NCBI GenBank assembly: GCA_035438705.1
Contig: DAORIV010000005.1
Coordinates: forward strand, 1-37,735
Source of the DNA: C7867-006 sp035438705
GTDB lineage: Bacteria; Patescibacteriota; Minisyncoccia; Phycocordibacterales; DATDWN01
Reading direction: 5' to 3'
Length of the DNA: 37,735 bases
Shown here: one piece after another, positions 8,169 to 16,504 of the stretch
Layout of the letters: each line of letters opens with the position of its first letter
How positions within the stretch are numbered: position 1 is the first letter of the stretch
Position numbers and translations under genes: made by a program
The notes under the pieces: generated by a model
Seen by the model: only the letters and a program-made list of their open reading frames with translations
Told to the model about the DNA's origin: nothing
Databases searched by the model: none

Positions 8169-8603
8169 CTACAGCACACCGACTTGTCCTAGCTTCTCAG
8201 CTAAAGTATCAGCTTGCTTTTCAACAACTTTCTTGTAGTCTGCCCAAGTCTTTTCGTTCCAAACTTCTACTCTGCTTGAAACGCCTGTGACAACTACTTT
8301 GTTTTTTAGATTCGCCCTATCTCTTAAAAAATCCGGGATAAGGATACGACCAATTGAATCAACTTCTGCTTCAACTGCCGATGAAAACATAAAACGACTA
8401 AAACTTCTTGAATCAGCTTGACCGATTGAAAACTCATTTAGTTTTTGTTCAATCTTTGACCACTCACTTCCTTTGAATATCCATAAACAGTTATCCAAGC
8501 CAGCAGTGATTACTATTTTTTTGCCAAGCTCACTTCGAAATTTTGCAGGAAGAGAAACGCGATTCTTGTCATCTATTGAATGTGTATATTCTCCAATCAA
8601 CAT
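8169..8603 (-). CDS. mraZ: Transcriptional regulator MraZ
   Basis: A 144-aa AbrB-like protein with two SpoVT/AbrB-type repeats. The first contains the typical GEYTHSIDDKNRVSLPAKFR, the second VEAEVDSIGRILIPDFLRD, each with a DxxGR-like turn. MraZ forms rings and binds repeated GTGGG boxes at its own promoter to control the division cluster. Such boxes are present upstream (8626-8681), so autoregulation is likely. No Shine-Dalgarno is visible before the ATG. Confidence 0.96.
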   Translation of the reverse strand: MLIGEYTHSIDDKNRVSLPAKFRSELGKKIVITAGLDNCLWIFKGSEWSKIEQKLNEFSIGQADSRSFSRFMFSSAVEAEVDSIGRILIPDFLRDRANLKNKVVVTGVSSRVEVWNEKTWADYKKVVEKQADTLAEKLGQVGVL

Positions 8604-8625
8604 GATTTTTATTTTTTAACAATAT

Positions 8626-8681
8626 CCCACTTCTTCCCACTTGTTTAACATTATATACCACTCTTTCCCACCAGCCACCAC
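8626..8681 (-). promoter_or_regulatory. mraZ promoter with five MraZ-type boxes
   Basis: On the minus strand, GTGGG or GTGGT boxes lie at 8677-8681, 8667-8671 and 8657-8661 with exact 10-bp spacing, and two more GTGGG at 8636-8640 and 8626-8630, again 10 bp apart. A TATAAT -10 (8650-8655) sits between the two groups; no good -35 is seen because the upstream boxes occupy that site. The 10-bp spacing matches known MraZ operators. Binding of MraZ here would cover the -10 from both sides. Confidence 0.85.
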
Positions 8682-8730
8682 TTTTCCTGTGGATAATGCA
8701 AAAGAACCCATTTTTGTGTTTATGTAAATA

Positions 8731-8999
8731 GAAAAATCGCACCGAATGGTGCGATGAAAGTTCGAGACACAGGGGCCAATGAGCGAAGTCGCGCCCGACT
8801 TCGGACCCACTCAAGCTGCAGCCCCTATGCCTCGATATCGAGGTGCGAAAACCAATGATCGGGTCGTGTGAAAGTTCGCGACTAAAACACAACAAGACCA
8901 AGAGACAGTTCCCACACCTCGATAGTGGAAAGGAGGACCCCCAGAGGGGAATCACGGATGATCAGCGTTAGCCGGTCTGTCCGCAAAGGTCCCCCTTTC
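8731..8999 (-). ncRNA. Structured RNA transcription unit of unknown family (about 270 nt)
   Basis: The unit has a strong promoter (TTGACA at 9030-9035 with TATTAT at 9008-9013) and ends in an intrinsic terminator (stem 8736-8743 with 8748-8755, then U5). In between are long helices: a 13-bp stem joining 8988-9000 to 8927-8939, a 10-bp stem TATCGAGGTG with CACCTCGATA, and a nested hairpin closed by AGGGGC/GCCCCT. TGAAAGTTCG occurs twice (near 8755 and 8869). I find no RNase P, tmRNA, SRP or T-box signature. A 34-codon ORF (8882-8986, TTG start, after AAAGGGGGA) lies in the 5' half, so it could be a small mRNA instead of, or besides, a ncRNA. Confidence 0.6.
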
Positions 9000-9007
9000 C
9001 ACAAACT

Positions 9008-9035
9008 ATAATACAGTAATTTATGAGTATGTCAA
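9008..9035 (-). promoter_or_regulatory. Promoter of the 270-nt RNA
   Basis: Perfect -35 TTGACA (9030-9035) with TATTAT (9008-9013, spacer 16) or alternatively TATAGT (9005-9010, spacer 19). Predicted start near 8999-9001. Confidence 0.75.
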
Positions 9036-9078
9036 TATCACAAAAACAGACTTACACAGTTTGTAGATGTTAAAATTT

Positions 9079-10530
9079 TTATCGAGGTTTCATTAATGGG
9101 AAGGTTTGTAACTCTCGGAGAGGTTTGTCTACCAACACTGCAAAAAATCTTTCTCCAAAACCAAAACCACATGTAGGTGGCATGCCGTGTTCTAGCATCT
9201 CAACAAACTCCCAATCTGGCATCATTGCTTCTTTGTCTCCTCCATCAATTAGTTTTTGTTGTACTTCAAATCTCTCTTTTTGATCTATTGGGTCATTAAG
9301 TTCTGAGTATCCGTTTCCTAATTCAAGTCCGGCAATGATAGGCTGAAATCTTTGTACATTTTTTGTTCCAGGAATCTTTTTTGCAAGTGGTGCAACGAGA
9401 GCTGGATGATTCACAAGGAAAGCTGGACCTGAAATATTCTTCCTGCAGTATTTCCAAAGCGTATCTGTGAGTCTTTCTCTGTTTTCTCCATCGTATTTCA
9501 CACCTAGCTCATCTAACTTTTTCATTATTTCACTATCGTCTGCAGTATTTAAATCTATACCTGTTTGTTTTTTTACCTCCTCTACATAATCTAGTTTTGG
9601 CCACTCTGCACTTAAATCAAAAGTGTGACCGCGAGATGTAAATTCTGTTTTACCAAACACTTCTTTTGCTACTTCAATGTACATTTCACGCACAAGTTTC
9701 ATTCCGTCTTCATAGTCAGCAAATGACCAGTAGAACTCCATATTTGTAAACTCTTGTGCATGGTCTGGTGAAGTACCTTCGTTTCTATATGCACGTCCAA
9801 TTTCAAAAGTTTTTGGGAAACTTCCTGCCATTAGTCTTTTTTGCCACAGCTCTCCTACTGATATACGTAAATATACATCCAGATCATAGTCGTCATGATG
9901 TGTTTTGAATGGATTTGCCTCTGCACCACCAGTCGTTGTTTCTAGTGTAGGAGTTTCTACTTCTAGAAAACCGTTATTGTTCATAAAATCTCTTACAGCA
10001 GTCCAAAACTTTGATTTCTTAATCATCAAATCTCGTAACTCAGGGTTTGTAAGGAAATCTAAATATCTTTTTCTAAATTTTTCATCAGCATCCTGTAGTC
10101 CTGCCCATTTATCTGGAAGTGGTAAAAGAGTCTTACCTGCCATTACCCAATCTGTTGCCAAAATACTTTGCTCACCAGTTTTAGAAAGCATTATTGTTCC
10201 AGATATAGAAATAAAATCTCCGACATCAACTGTGTCAAAGAATAGTTTGAAAGTATCTTCACCTAAATCATCTTTTTTAATTATCGCTTGAAAATTATCA
10301 GTTCCATCAAAAAGTACAGCAAAAAGTATTGCACCTTGTCCTCTAAGTGCTATTACTCTACCCGCAATAGAAACTATATCCTCTTTTCCAGAATATTTAT
10401 CAAAATTACTCTTTAAAAAACTAATAGGAAAATCTTTTGGAACCTTTGCTGGATATGGATCAATTCCTCTATCCTTTAGTGTTTGTAGTTTATGAAGCCT
10501 TGCTTCACGTATTTCATCTATTCCTGCCAT
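9079..10530 (-). CDS. lysS: Lysyl-tRNA synthetase, class II
   Basis: A 483-aa synthetase that attaches lysine to tRNA-Lys. An N-terminal OB fold (residues 30-140, with VSIAGRVIALRGQGAILFAVL) is followed by the class II core: FMNNNGFLEVETPTLETTTGGAEANPF (motif 1 region), FEIGRAYRNEGTSPDHAQEF (motif 2), and the C-terminal GFGFGERFFAVL (motif 3). Motif 3 differs from the usual GIGIDR form but keeps the Arg. The start is the ATG at 10530, because a TATTAT -10 (10537-10542) ends 6 nt before it; upstream in-frame codons would be untranscribed. Probably leaderless. Confidence 0.94.
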   Translation of the reverse strand: MAGIDEIREARLHKLQTLKDRGIDPYPAKVPKDFPISFLKSNFDKYSGKEDIVSIAGRVIALRGQGAILFAVLFDGTDNFQAIIKKDDLGEDTFKLFFDTVDVGDFISISGTIMLSKTGEQSILATDWVMAGKTLLPLPDKWAGLQDADEKFRKRYLDFLTNPELRDLMIKKSKFWTAVRDFMNNNGFLEVETPTLETTTGGAEANPFKTHHDDYDLDVYLRISVGELWQKRLMAGSFPKTFEIGRAYRNEGTSPDHAQEFTNMEFYWSFADYEDGMKLVREMYIEVAKEVFGKTEFTSRGHTFDLSAEWPKLDYVEEVKKQTGIDLNTADDSEIMKKLDELGVKYDGENRERLTDTLWKYCRKNISGPAFLVNHPALVAPLAKKIPGTKNVQRFQPIIAGLELGNGYSELNDPIDQKERFEVQQKLIDGGDKEAMMPDWEFVEMLEHGMPPTCGFGFGERFFAVLVDKPLRELQTFPLMKPR

Positions 10531-10572
10531 TCTCCAATAATACCACCACCCAGCAATCAAAACAAACTGGGT

Positions 10573-10695
10573 TAAATCTCATTGACTCATAATTTTTTTG
10601 GAACATCGCAGAATGAGTGAGTTCACATGCAAGAAGAAACCCGCCAGCAGGCGGGTGTTCTGTTTCCAAAAAAGTTATGAGGAGAAAAAGATTTA
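10573..10695 (+). ncRNA. Structured intergenic element, copy A
   Basis: P0 pairs 10573-10579 with 10689-10695. The internal loop has AUUGA against GAGAAAA. P1 pairs 10586-10605 with 10661-10681 (about 20 bp, one G.U and one bulge). P2 is weak here (GCA/TGC around 10608-10630), followed by linker GAAGAAA (10633-10639) and P3 ACCCGCC-AGCA-GGCGGGT (10639-10656). The first 36 nt from CTC are nearly identical to copy B. It begins 43 nt upstream of lysS and ends 9 nt past the greA stop, antisense to both. On the minus strand P3 plus TTTCTTC could act as a greA terminator. Confidence 0.8.
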
Positions 10696-10704
10696 CCTCA
10701 AAAA

Positions 10705-11163
10705 CTATTTGATACTCACTATTTTATATGTAATTTCTCCACTAGGCGCCGTAAAAGTAAAGTTATCACCTTTTTTCTTACCTAATATTGCCTGACCGAA
10801 AGGAGACTTCATCGAAATTTTATTAGAAACAACATCTGCTTCTTCTGAACCTACAATACTGTACTCAAACTTTTTTCCATCTTTTTCTACAGTAACAACA
10901 GAACCTACGTTTACCATATCTCCAGTATTCGATGAGACTATTTGTGCTGTTTTTAGAAGTTCCTCTAGTCTTGCAATTCTATCTTCAATAGTTGCTTGAG
11001 CATCGCGAGCTTCGTGATACTCTGCGTTTTCAGATAGATCACCTAAAGACTTTGCATATTCCAAAGACTCTGCAATTTCTTTTCTTTTCTTACTTTTTAA
11101 CTCAGCAAGCTCAAGTTTGAATTCTTCGTATTTTTCTTTTGTTAGGTATTCTTTATCCTTCAT
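10705..11163 (-). CDS. greA: Transcription elongation factor GreA
   Basis: 152 aa. It binds the secondary channel of RNA polymerase and stimulates cleavage of backtracked RNA. The N-terminal coiled coil (residues 1-72) carries the tip acidic residues in GDLSENAEYHEARDAQ. The C-terminal FKBP-like domain includes VTVEKDGKKFEYSIVGSEEAD, SPFGQAILGKKKGD and the final GEITYKIVSI. The start at 11163 matches the family N-terminus MKDKEYLTKEKYEEFK; the longer frame is only low-complexity hydrophobic sequence. Copy A of the repeated element follows the stop. Confidence 0.95.
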   Translation of the reverse strand: MKDKEYLTKEKYEEFKLELAELKSKKRKEIAESLEYAKSLGDLSENAEYHEARDAQATIEDRIARLEELLKTAQIVSSNTGDMVNVGSVVTVEKDGKKFEYSIVGSEEADVVSNKISMKSPFGQAILGKKKGDNFTFTAPSGEITYKIVSIK

Positions 11164-11227
11164 GGAATATATAATTAAAAATAAGTAAGAGAAAATATAG
11201 CAAAAAAATACCCTTTGGTCAATCAAC

Positions 11228-12940
11228 CTATTTCAAGTACTCTGGGACATATATATTTACCCAATCTAAAAATTCCTTCATCACCAACACTGCTCCAAAT
11301 TGATTACCTCTAGATGCTCTTTCCATAACAATTGCAAAAGCATATTTTGGATTATTGTACGGCCAAAAACCGGCAACCCACGAATTAACCTCATCTTTAT
11401 TTACACCAATCTGTGCTGTACCTGTTTTTGCAGCCACCTGTACAAATGGAAAATTAATTGCTTGGCAAGTACCTTCTGTAACACACATTCGCATTCCTTC
11501 TTTTACAATTTTGTAATTAGCACTTTCCAAACCTGTTCCAGTATTCTCTTTTTTAACTTCTTGAGGATCATTAACTTTCAACAAAGTTGGAGTTACTAAC
11601 GTTCCATTAGTTGCTATTCCACCAAATGCACGAACAACTTGAAGTGGAGACACTTGAAAACCATACTGACCGATAGATGTGTTGTATGTATCTCCCACTC
11701 TCCAGTTGTCTCCCTTAAAAGCTATTTTTTTCCATTCAGGATTAGGTATGGTTCCCTCTTTTTCATTCAAAAAATTAATTCCTGTTGTAGTCCCAAAACC
11801 AAACATCCTCGTATATTTTTCTATATTGTTAATTCCAATTCCTTCTTGGCCCTTATACCCTCCAGAAACTTCATAGAAGTATACGTTTGAAGAAACAGCA
11901 AGTGCCCTTCTTAAGTCAACTAAACCATGTGCTTTCCAATCAACAAAAACTGAAGGTTTATCTGGGAAAAAAGGATTAGGAATAGAAATTGAACCTGTAC
12001 TTAAAATTTGCTTTCTAGGATCTATAACCTCCTCCTCCAAAACACCCATAGCTACAAAAACCTTCATAATTGAACCTGGCGTATATAATCCATCTACAAC
12101 ACGATTCATAAAAGGATGATTTGTACTTTTTATCCAGGCATTTATTTTATCGGTTTCTTGACCCAAAGAAAGTGTCTGGGAATCATACTCAGGATAATTG
12201 GCTAAAGAAATGATTTCCCCTGTTTCAACATTCATAATGACACCTGCCCCGCCTTTAAATCCTCCTCTAGAAGCCACATCAATTATAGAACTGTAAAGTC
12301 TTTTTTGTAGTCCTAAATCAAGTGATGTATCTAGGTTATTGCCATCCTGTGGAGATTGAACCACACTTTGCGAAACCACCTTACCCCTTACATCAGTTTC
12401 AATTATTTTTATACCATCTCTTCCAGAAAGCATTGAATCGTATAATTTTTCCAAACCATCCTTAGGTACAAACTTGTCCTGGTAGTAAAAACCAGATGAG
12501 TCTTTGGTTGGATACTTTAGATAACCCAATGTTGTAGAAAGTCCAGAAGAAGTTGCGTATTGTCTCAAAGAAAACTCATCTCCTTCTGGATTGATAGTAT
12601 TCCAAACAATAGGAACTTTATTTCTATCAAATATAACTCCTCTATCAGCAAATATGAGTGTATTATGCAAACTATTGTCATCACTCCTTTTTCTAAAATT
12701 TTCACCCTCAACAATTTGTAGTCCCCATAAACGATAAACAAAAATAACTCCAACTAAAAGAATGAAAACACTCATGAAACCGAAAACGCTATATGATATT
12801 GGTTTTTCAAGTCTGCCTTCTAGTTGATGTTTATCAAAATCTGGTAAATTTTTTGAGTCAATAAAAATCTCATCTGGATCAATAGATTTATTTACATTTA
12901 ATCTTCCTTTTCTCCAAAATCTTTTAATATTTGAAAACAT
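11228..12940 (-). CDS. mrdA: Penicillin-binding protein 2-like transpeptidase (elongation)
   Basis: A 570-aa class B PBP. It has a longer cytoplasmic N-terminus (about 50 residues), one transmembrane helix (52-70), the LWGLQIVEGENFRKRSDDN junction and the transpeptidase motifs SIMK (S290, K293), SSN (350-352) and KTG (505-507). Its place directly downstream of mreB, mreC and the MreD-like gene argues for the rod-elongation enzyme rather than FtsI, whose homologue sits in the mraZ cluster. It begins 7 nt after the MreD-like gene. Confidence 0.9.
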   Translation of the reverse strand: MFSNIKRFWRKGRLNVNKSIDPDEIFIDSKNLPDFDKHQLEGRLEKPISYSVFGFMSVFILLVGVIFVYRLWGLQIVEGENFRKRSDDNSLHNTLIFADRGVIFDRNKVPIVWNTINPEGDEFSLRQYATSSGLSTTLGYLKYPTKDSSGFYYQDKFVPKDGLEKLYDSMLSGRDGIKIIETDVRGKVVSQSVVQSPQDGNNLDTSLDLGLQKRLYSSIIDVASRGGFKGGAGVIMNVETGEIISLANYPEYDSQTLSLGQETDKINAWIKSTNHPFMNRVVDGLYTPGSIMKVFVAMGVLEEEVIDPRKQILSTGSISIPNPFFPDKPSVFVDWKAHGLVDLRRALAVSSNVYFYEVSGGYKGQEGIGINNIEKYTRMFGFGTTTGINFLNEKEGTIPNPEWKKIAFKGDNWRVGDTYNTSIGQYGFQVSPLQVVRAFGGIATNGTLVTPTLLKVNDPQEVKKENTGTGLESANYKIVKEGMRMCVTEGTCQAINFPFVQVAAKTGTAQIGVNKDEVNSWVAGFWPYNNPKYAFAIVMERASRGNQFGAVLVMKEFLDWVNIYVPEYLK

Positions 12941-12947
12941 TTTTTTA

Positions 12948-13202
12948 TTACCTTCGAATATTTATTCTTATGAAAGATATCACGATTAAAATAAACGCTG
13001 TTATACCGAGCGTTAGGTATGGAACCTCTTTTGAAGCCAAAAATAAGTGATCAAATATAAAACCGAAAAATATAATCTCTAAATACAAAGGGTAGTAAAA
13101 TGCCAGTGCAATACAGACTAAAAGGGTCAGCCACCATGGCATATACAATACTGACAAAAAGACCACTACAAATAATATTAATCTTTCAACTGTTGTATTC
13201 AT
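12948..13202 (-). CDS. MreD-like small membrane protein
   Basis: 84 aa, almost entirely hydrophobic, with about three transmembrane helices (LILFVVVFLSVLYMPWW, LLVCIALAFYYPLYLEIIFF, LTLGITAFILIVISFI) and a basic C-terminus RINIRR. It is half the size of standard MreD, so the call depends on its position between mreC and PBP2, where MreD belongs. A reduced MreD or an unrelated membrane protein are both possible. Confidence 0.6.
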   Translation of the reverse strand: MNTTVERLILFVVVFLSVLYMPWWLTLLVCIALAFYYPLYLEIIFFGFIFDHLFLASKEVPYLTLGITAFILIVISFIRINIRR

Positions 13203-13238
13203 AAAGATATCTTAACACTATTTAAACTACACAAAAAG

Positions 13239-14033
13239 TTATATATTTTTTAGAACAAACACCCTTTTGGCTTGAAATATATTGACTGGGTAACGTAGAT
13301 TAACATTTTTAAAAGAAGACTGAGAATTTGTATCCACAAAATAAACATTCGCTATAACAGCACCGTTACCTTTGGGGTAAATAAAGGTATCTCCCCAAAC
13401 TATATCTGTTTCTTTTGGAACCTCAAAACTAAAGTTTGCACCCCCATTTCCATTCATAACAAAATTTGACCCGGTACGTGATGACATGACTTCGATCCCC
13501 CCATCTCCACTCGAAAACAATTTAACAATAGAAGTTTTGTTTGTTACTTCATATACTTCTCCAACAACAATACTATCTGATAAATAAACAAGATCACCTG
13601 TAGAAACTCCGACTTCGGTACCCACATCAATAACGAAAGTATCATATGGAGATTGTGGAGGTTTAGAGAGTATATTTCCTATTATTTTCCTATATGAAAC
13701 ATCCATACCGAATTGATCTTTAATTTCTGAGCTCTCTTTCAGTAGAGTTTCATAATCAATTTTTAACATTCTTAAATTATTAACTTCCTCCTCTAAATCT
13801 GCATTATGTTTAATCAAAGAACTTTTAAAATAGAAAAAGCCAGATAAATACTCTGTCATTCCAATACTTTTATCTTTCATATACCAGAATGGCTTAAATA
13901 CGGCATGCATTCTGCCAGTTGTAACATTTGGAGCAAATATTGTTATAAAAAAAAGAATAGTAGATAGTAAGACTGCAAACTTAACTCCATTGCCGAAATA
14001 ATTTTTTGGTTTACTTTTTAGGTGGAAGTTCAT
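13239..14033 (-). CDS. mreC: Rod shape-determining protein MreC
   Basis: 264 aa: N-terminal transmembrane helix (residues 17-36), coiled coil (NADLEEEVNNLRMLKIDYETLLKE is its core region), then two beta-barrel domains with SPYDTFVIDVGTEVGVSTGD, the typical MreC signature for a bitopic scaffold linking MreB to the wall synthases. It overlaps the end of mreB by 23 bp, indicating an operon. Confidence 0.93.
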   Translation of the reverse strand: MNFHLKSKPKNYFGNGVKFAVLLSTILFFITIFAPNVTTGRMHAVFKPFWYMKDKSIGMTEYLSGFFYFKSSLIKHNADLEEEVNNLRMLKIDYETLLKESSEIKDQFGMDVSYRKIIGNILSKPPQSPYDTFVIDVGTEVGVSTGDLVYLSDSIVVGEVYEVTNKTSIVKLFSSGDGGIEVMSSRTGSNFVMNGNGGANFSFEVPKETDIVWGDTFIYPKGNGAVIANVYFVDTNSQSSFKNVNLRYPVNIFQAKRVFVLKNI

Positions 14034-15072
14034 CTTTGTTTGTTATAAGTATATCTTTATACATTTCTATATTCTCCAATATTACACCCGTACCTCTACA
14101 AACTGCAGTTAGAGGATCTGGAGCAATATGAACAGGTATTTTTGTATAGTCAGCAATTATATCAGACAATCCGCTTATCAAGGCCCCTCCTCCGGCCAAA
14201 AATATTCCTTTTTGCATTATATCTGCAAGTACTTCAGGTGGTGTAGTTTCTAGAACTTCTTTTACCCCGTCGACTAGTGTGTTTATTGAAGAAGAAATAG
14301 CTTCTCTAATATCCGAATCCGTAATAATAACTTCTCTTGGCAACCCCGTTATCAGATCCCTACCTCTTACAGAAGCTTCTAGAGGTCTGTCTGCAGGAAC
14401 AATCGCCCCAATACTTACTTTTATTTCTTCTGCTGTTTTTTCTCCGATTAGTATTTTAAACTCAGACCTCATATAGGAAATGATGTCGTTATTTAATTTG
14501 TCTCCAGCAATTTTAAGATTTTTAGATCTTACAACACCTCCCAAAGAAATTACTGCAATATCTGTTGTTCCTCCTCCAATATCGACAATCATATTTCCAC
14601 TTGGTTCAAGTACTGGAAGTCTCATACCAATGGCTGCAGCCATTGGCTCCTCTACAATATGAACCTCACTTGCCCCTGCATTTTTGGTAGCATCACGCAC
14701 CGCTCGTATCTCCACATTTGTAATTCCCGATGGAACACCCACGACAACACGAGGACCTAAAAGTTTAGTATTTCCTTTCTGAGCCTTGTTTAGGAGATAA
14801 GTAATCATTTCTTCTGTAACTTCAAAATCTGATATGACTCCATCTACCAGAGGCCTCACTGCTACAATATGTAGTGGTGTTCTACCCAGCATCTGTTTAG
14901 CATCCTTACCCACAGCCACAACCTGACCAGTTTTCTGGTTTATAGCTACCACCGATGGCTCATTTAAAACTATACCCTTACCAGAAAGGTAAACTAGGGT
15001 ATTTGCAGTACCCAGATCTATTCCAACATCATTGGATACATATCTTTTAAATTGTTCAAAATTTTTAATCAT
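14011..15072 (-). CDS. mreB: Rod shape-determining actin homologue MreB (copy 1)
   Basis: A 353-aa actin-fold ATPase forming membrane-associated filaments that guide cell-wall elongation. Nucleotide-binding motifs are DVGIDLGTANTLVY (phosphate 1), IVDIGGGTTDIAVISLGG (phosphate 2) and GIFLAGGGALISGL (adenosine). The N-terminal extension MIKNFEQFKRYVSN is amphipathic and may bind membrane. First gene of mreB-mreC-MreD-like-PBP2. A second mreB lies at 19815. Confidence 0.95.
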   Translation of the reverse strand: MIKNFEQFKRYVSNDVGIDLGTANTLVYLSGKGIVLNEPSVVAINQKTGQVVAVGKDAKQMLGRTPLHIVAVRPLVDGVISDFEVTEEMITYLLNKAQKGNTKLLGPRVVVGVPSGITNVEIRAVRDATKNAGASEVHIVEEPMAAAIGMRLPVLEPSGNMIVDIGGGTTDIAVISLGGVVRSKNLKIAGDKLNNDIISYMRSEFKILIGEKTAEEIKVSIGAIVPADRPLEASVRGRDLITGLPREVIITDSDIREAISSSINTLVDGVKEVLETTPPEVLADIMQKGIFLAGGGALISGLSDIIADYTKIPVHIAPDPLTAVCRGTGVILENIEMYKDILITNKDELPPKK

Positions 15073-15096
15073 TCGGTGGTAATGTTAGCACAAGTT

Positions 15097-15222
15097 TTAA
15101 AAACTCTTACTCCTTATAAATTTTTGGAAGCATAATAATTTTCTACTGAAAATTTTCTTCGCGCTCATCTATTCACGGATTCCGCGATGTTCCAAAAAAA
15201 TTATAAGTCAACGAGTTTTTAA
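15097..15222 (-). ncRNA. Structured intergenic element, copy B
   Basis: Read on the minus strand. P0 is TTAAAAACTC/GAGTTTTTAA (15213-15222 with 15097-15106, 10 bp). The loop is GUUGA against GAGUAA. P1 pairs 15190-15207 with 15113-15129. P2 is UCGCG/CGCGA (15183-15187 with 15159-15163), then linker GAAGAAA (15154-15160) and P3 AATTTTC-AGTA-GAAAATT (15137-15154). It starts 4 nt after the proS stop, in the same orientation as proS, and ends 24 nt before mreB. Confidence 0.8.
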
Positions 15223-15225
15223 CCC

Positions 15226-16473
15226 TTATTTCAAGATGCTTAATGCTTCATCTTCTGACATCATCTCTGCGTCAGTTTTTGTTCTGTATTTTACTTCTAT
15301 TTTGTTTTGCTCAACTGTCTTATCACTAACTACAAAACGTACTGGAATACCGATAAGATCCGAGTCAGCAAATTTTTCACCTGGTCGCAAATCTCGGTCA
15401 TCATAAAGAACTTCCACACCTGCTTTTTGTAAATCAGAATATAGTTTGTCAGCAAACTCTACTGTTTTTTCATTTACTCCAAGTCTAACTAAGTGGACGT
15501 GAAAAGGACTAACTTCTTTCGGCCAAATCATACCCCTTTCATCTGAAAGTGTTTCAATTATTGTACCGAGTAATCTCGTTGGACCAATTCCGTAACTTCC
15601 CATAACTACAGGATGTTCATTACCTTGTTCATCTTTATATTTCAGACCTAAAGCATCAGAAAATCTTGTTCCTAAGTGAAAAATATTTCCAACTTCAACG
15701 GCCTTTTTTTCCACCAACTCCTCTCTGTTTATTCCTAGTTTAGCTAAATTTTCATCGGTATATACTTCCCTATTCAATGCAATTTTCTTACCTTCATGAA
15801 CATAAATTATATCTTCTCCAGATTCTGTTAATGTTTGAAACTCCTCAGAAAAATCAGAGAAAATGCCTCCATCAGCAAAAGTGATGAATGTTTTATCACC
15901 TATTCCAAGTCTTTCAAAAACTTTTAAGTATGCTCCTCTTACTTTATTATAATCCTGCATATGAGACTCTTCATCTTTAGAAAAAGTGTACAAATCTTTC
16001 ATTAAAAATTCTTTTCCTCTCATAACCCCACTCTTTGCCCTGAGCTCATTTCTAAATTTATTCTGAAACTGATATGCATACACAGGCAAATCTCTGTATG
16101 AAGAGATTTGTTCACTCATTATTCTGGTTAGAGGTTCCTCGTGTGTAATACCAAGACCAGTTTCTCCACCACTTTTTAATTCTGTTTTAAACCAGTTATC
16201 TACTTTTGCATCATCCCATCTATCTGTTCTAGACCACAATTCTTTATCTTGCAATGCCGACATAAACAATTCTTGACCTCCGATTGCATTCATTTCTTCC
16301 CGAATGATTTTAACTATATTATTTAAAGTCCTTAGACCAAGTGGTAAGTATGAATAAACACCCGCGAGCTCCTTATGAACAAAGCCTGCTCTTATAAGCA
16401 ATTGGGCATTTTTTGAGGTCTCATCTGCTGGAGCCTCTTTGCGTGTTTTTGTAAAAAGTTGTGACTGTTTCAT
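15226..16473 (-). CDS. proS: Prolyl-tRNA synthetase, short form without editing domain
   Basis: A 415-aa class II enzyme. Motif 1 region is PLGLRTLNNIVKIIREEMNAIGG, motif 2 is FRNELRAKSGVMRGKEFLMKD and motif 3 is GSYGIGPTRLLGTIIE; the anticodon-binding domain starts near residue 320. Bacterial ProRS is usually about 570 aa because an Ala-editing insertion lies between motifs 2 and 3; here that gap is only about 100 residues, so the insertion is missing. The ATG at 16473 is chosen since TAGTAT (16481-16486) ends 7 nt before it and the protein matches the family from MKQSQLFTKTRKEAPAD; codons further upstream fall within a separate RNA unit. Confidence 0.94.
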   Translation of the reverse strand: MKQSQLFTKTRKEAPADETSKNAQLLIRAGFVHKELAGVYSYLPLGLRTLNNIVKIIREEMNAIGGQELFMSALQDKELWSRTDRWDDAKVDNWFKTELKSGGETGLGITHEEPLTRIMSEQISSYRDLPVYAYQFQNKFRNELRAKSGVMRGKEFLMKDLYTFSKDEESHMQDYNKVRGAYLKVFERLGIGDKTFITFADGGIFSDFSEEFQTLTESGEDIIYVHEGKKIALNREVYTDENLAKLGINREELVEKKAVEVGNIFHLGTRFSDALGLKYKDEQGNEHPVVMGSYGIGPTRLLGTIIETLSDERGMIWPKEVSPFHVHLVRLGVNEKTVEFADKLYSDLQKAGVEVLYDDRDLRPGEKFADSDLIGIPVRFVVSDKTVEQNKIEVKYRTKTDAEMMSEDEALSILK

Positions 16474-16504
16474 ACAGACAATACTACCGTAAAAAAATAT
16501 TTTG

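Noticed and set aside
8569..8955. 128-aa ORF upstream of mraZ on the minus strand
   Set aside because: It runs through the RNA unit, its terminator and the MraZ boxes, with no ribosome site and protein-unlike composition.
8731..8999. RNase P RNA, tmRNA or SRP RNA
   Set aside because: The universally conserved segments of RNase P (GAGGAAAGUCC type), the tRNA-like and tag parts of tmRNA and the SRP GGAAG/AGCA loop are absent.
10573..10695. Copy A as a simple greA terminator only
   Set aside because: Its P3 can terminate, but the near-identity of 36 nt with copy B and shared P0/P1/loop architecture are not explained by termination.
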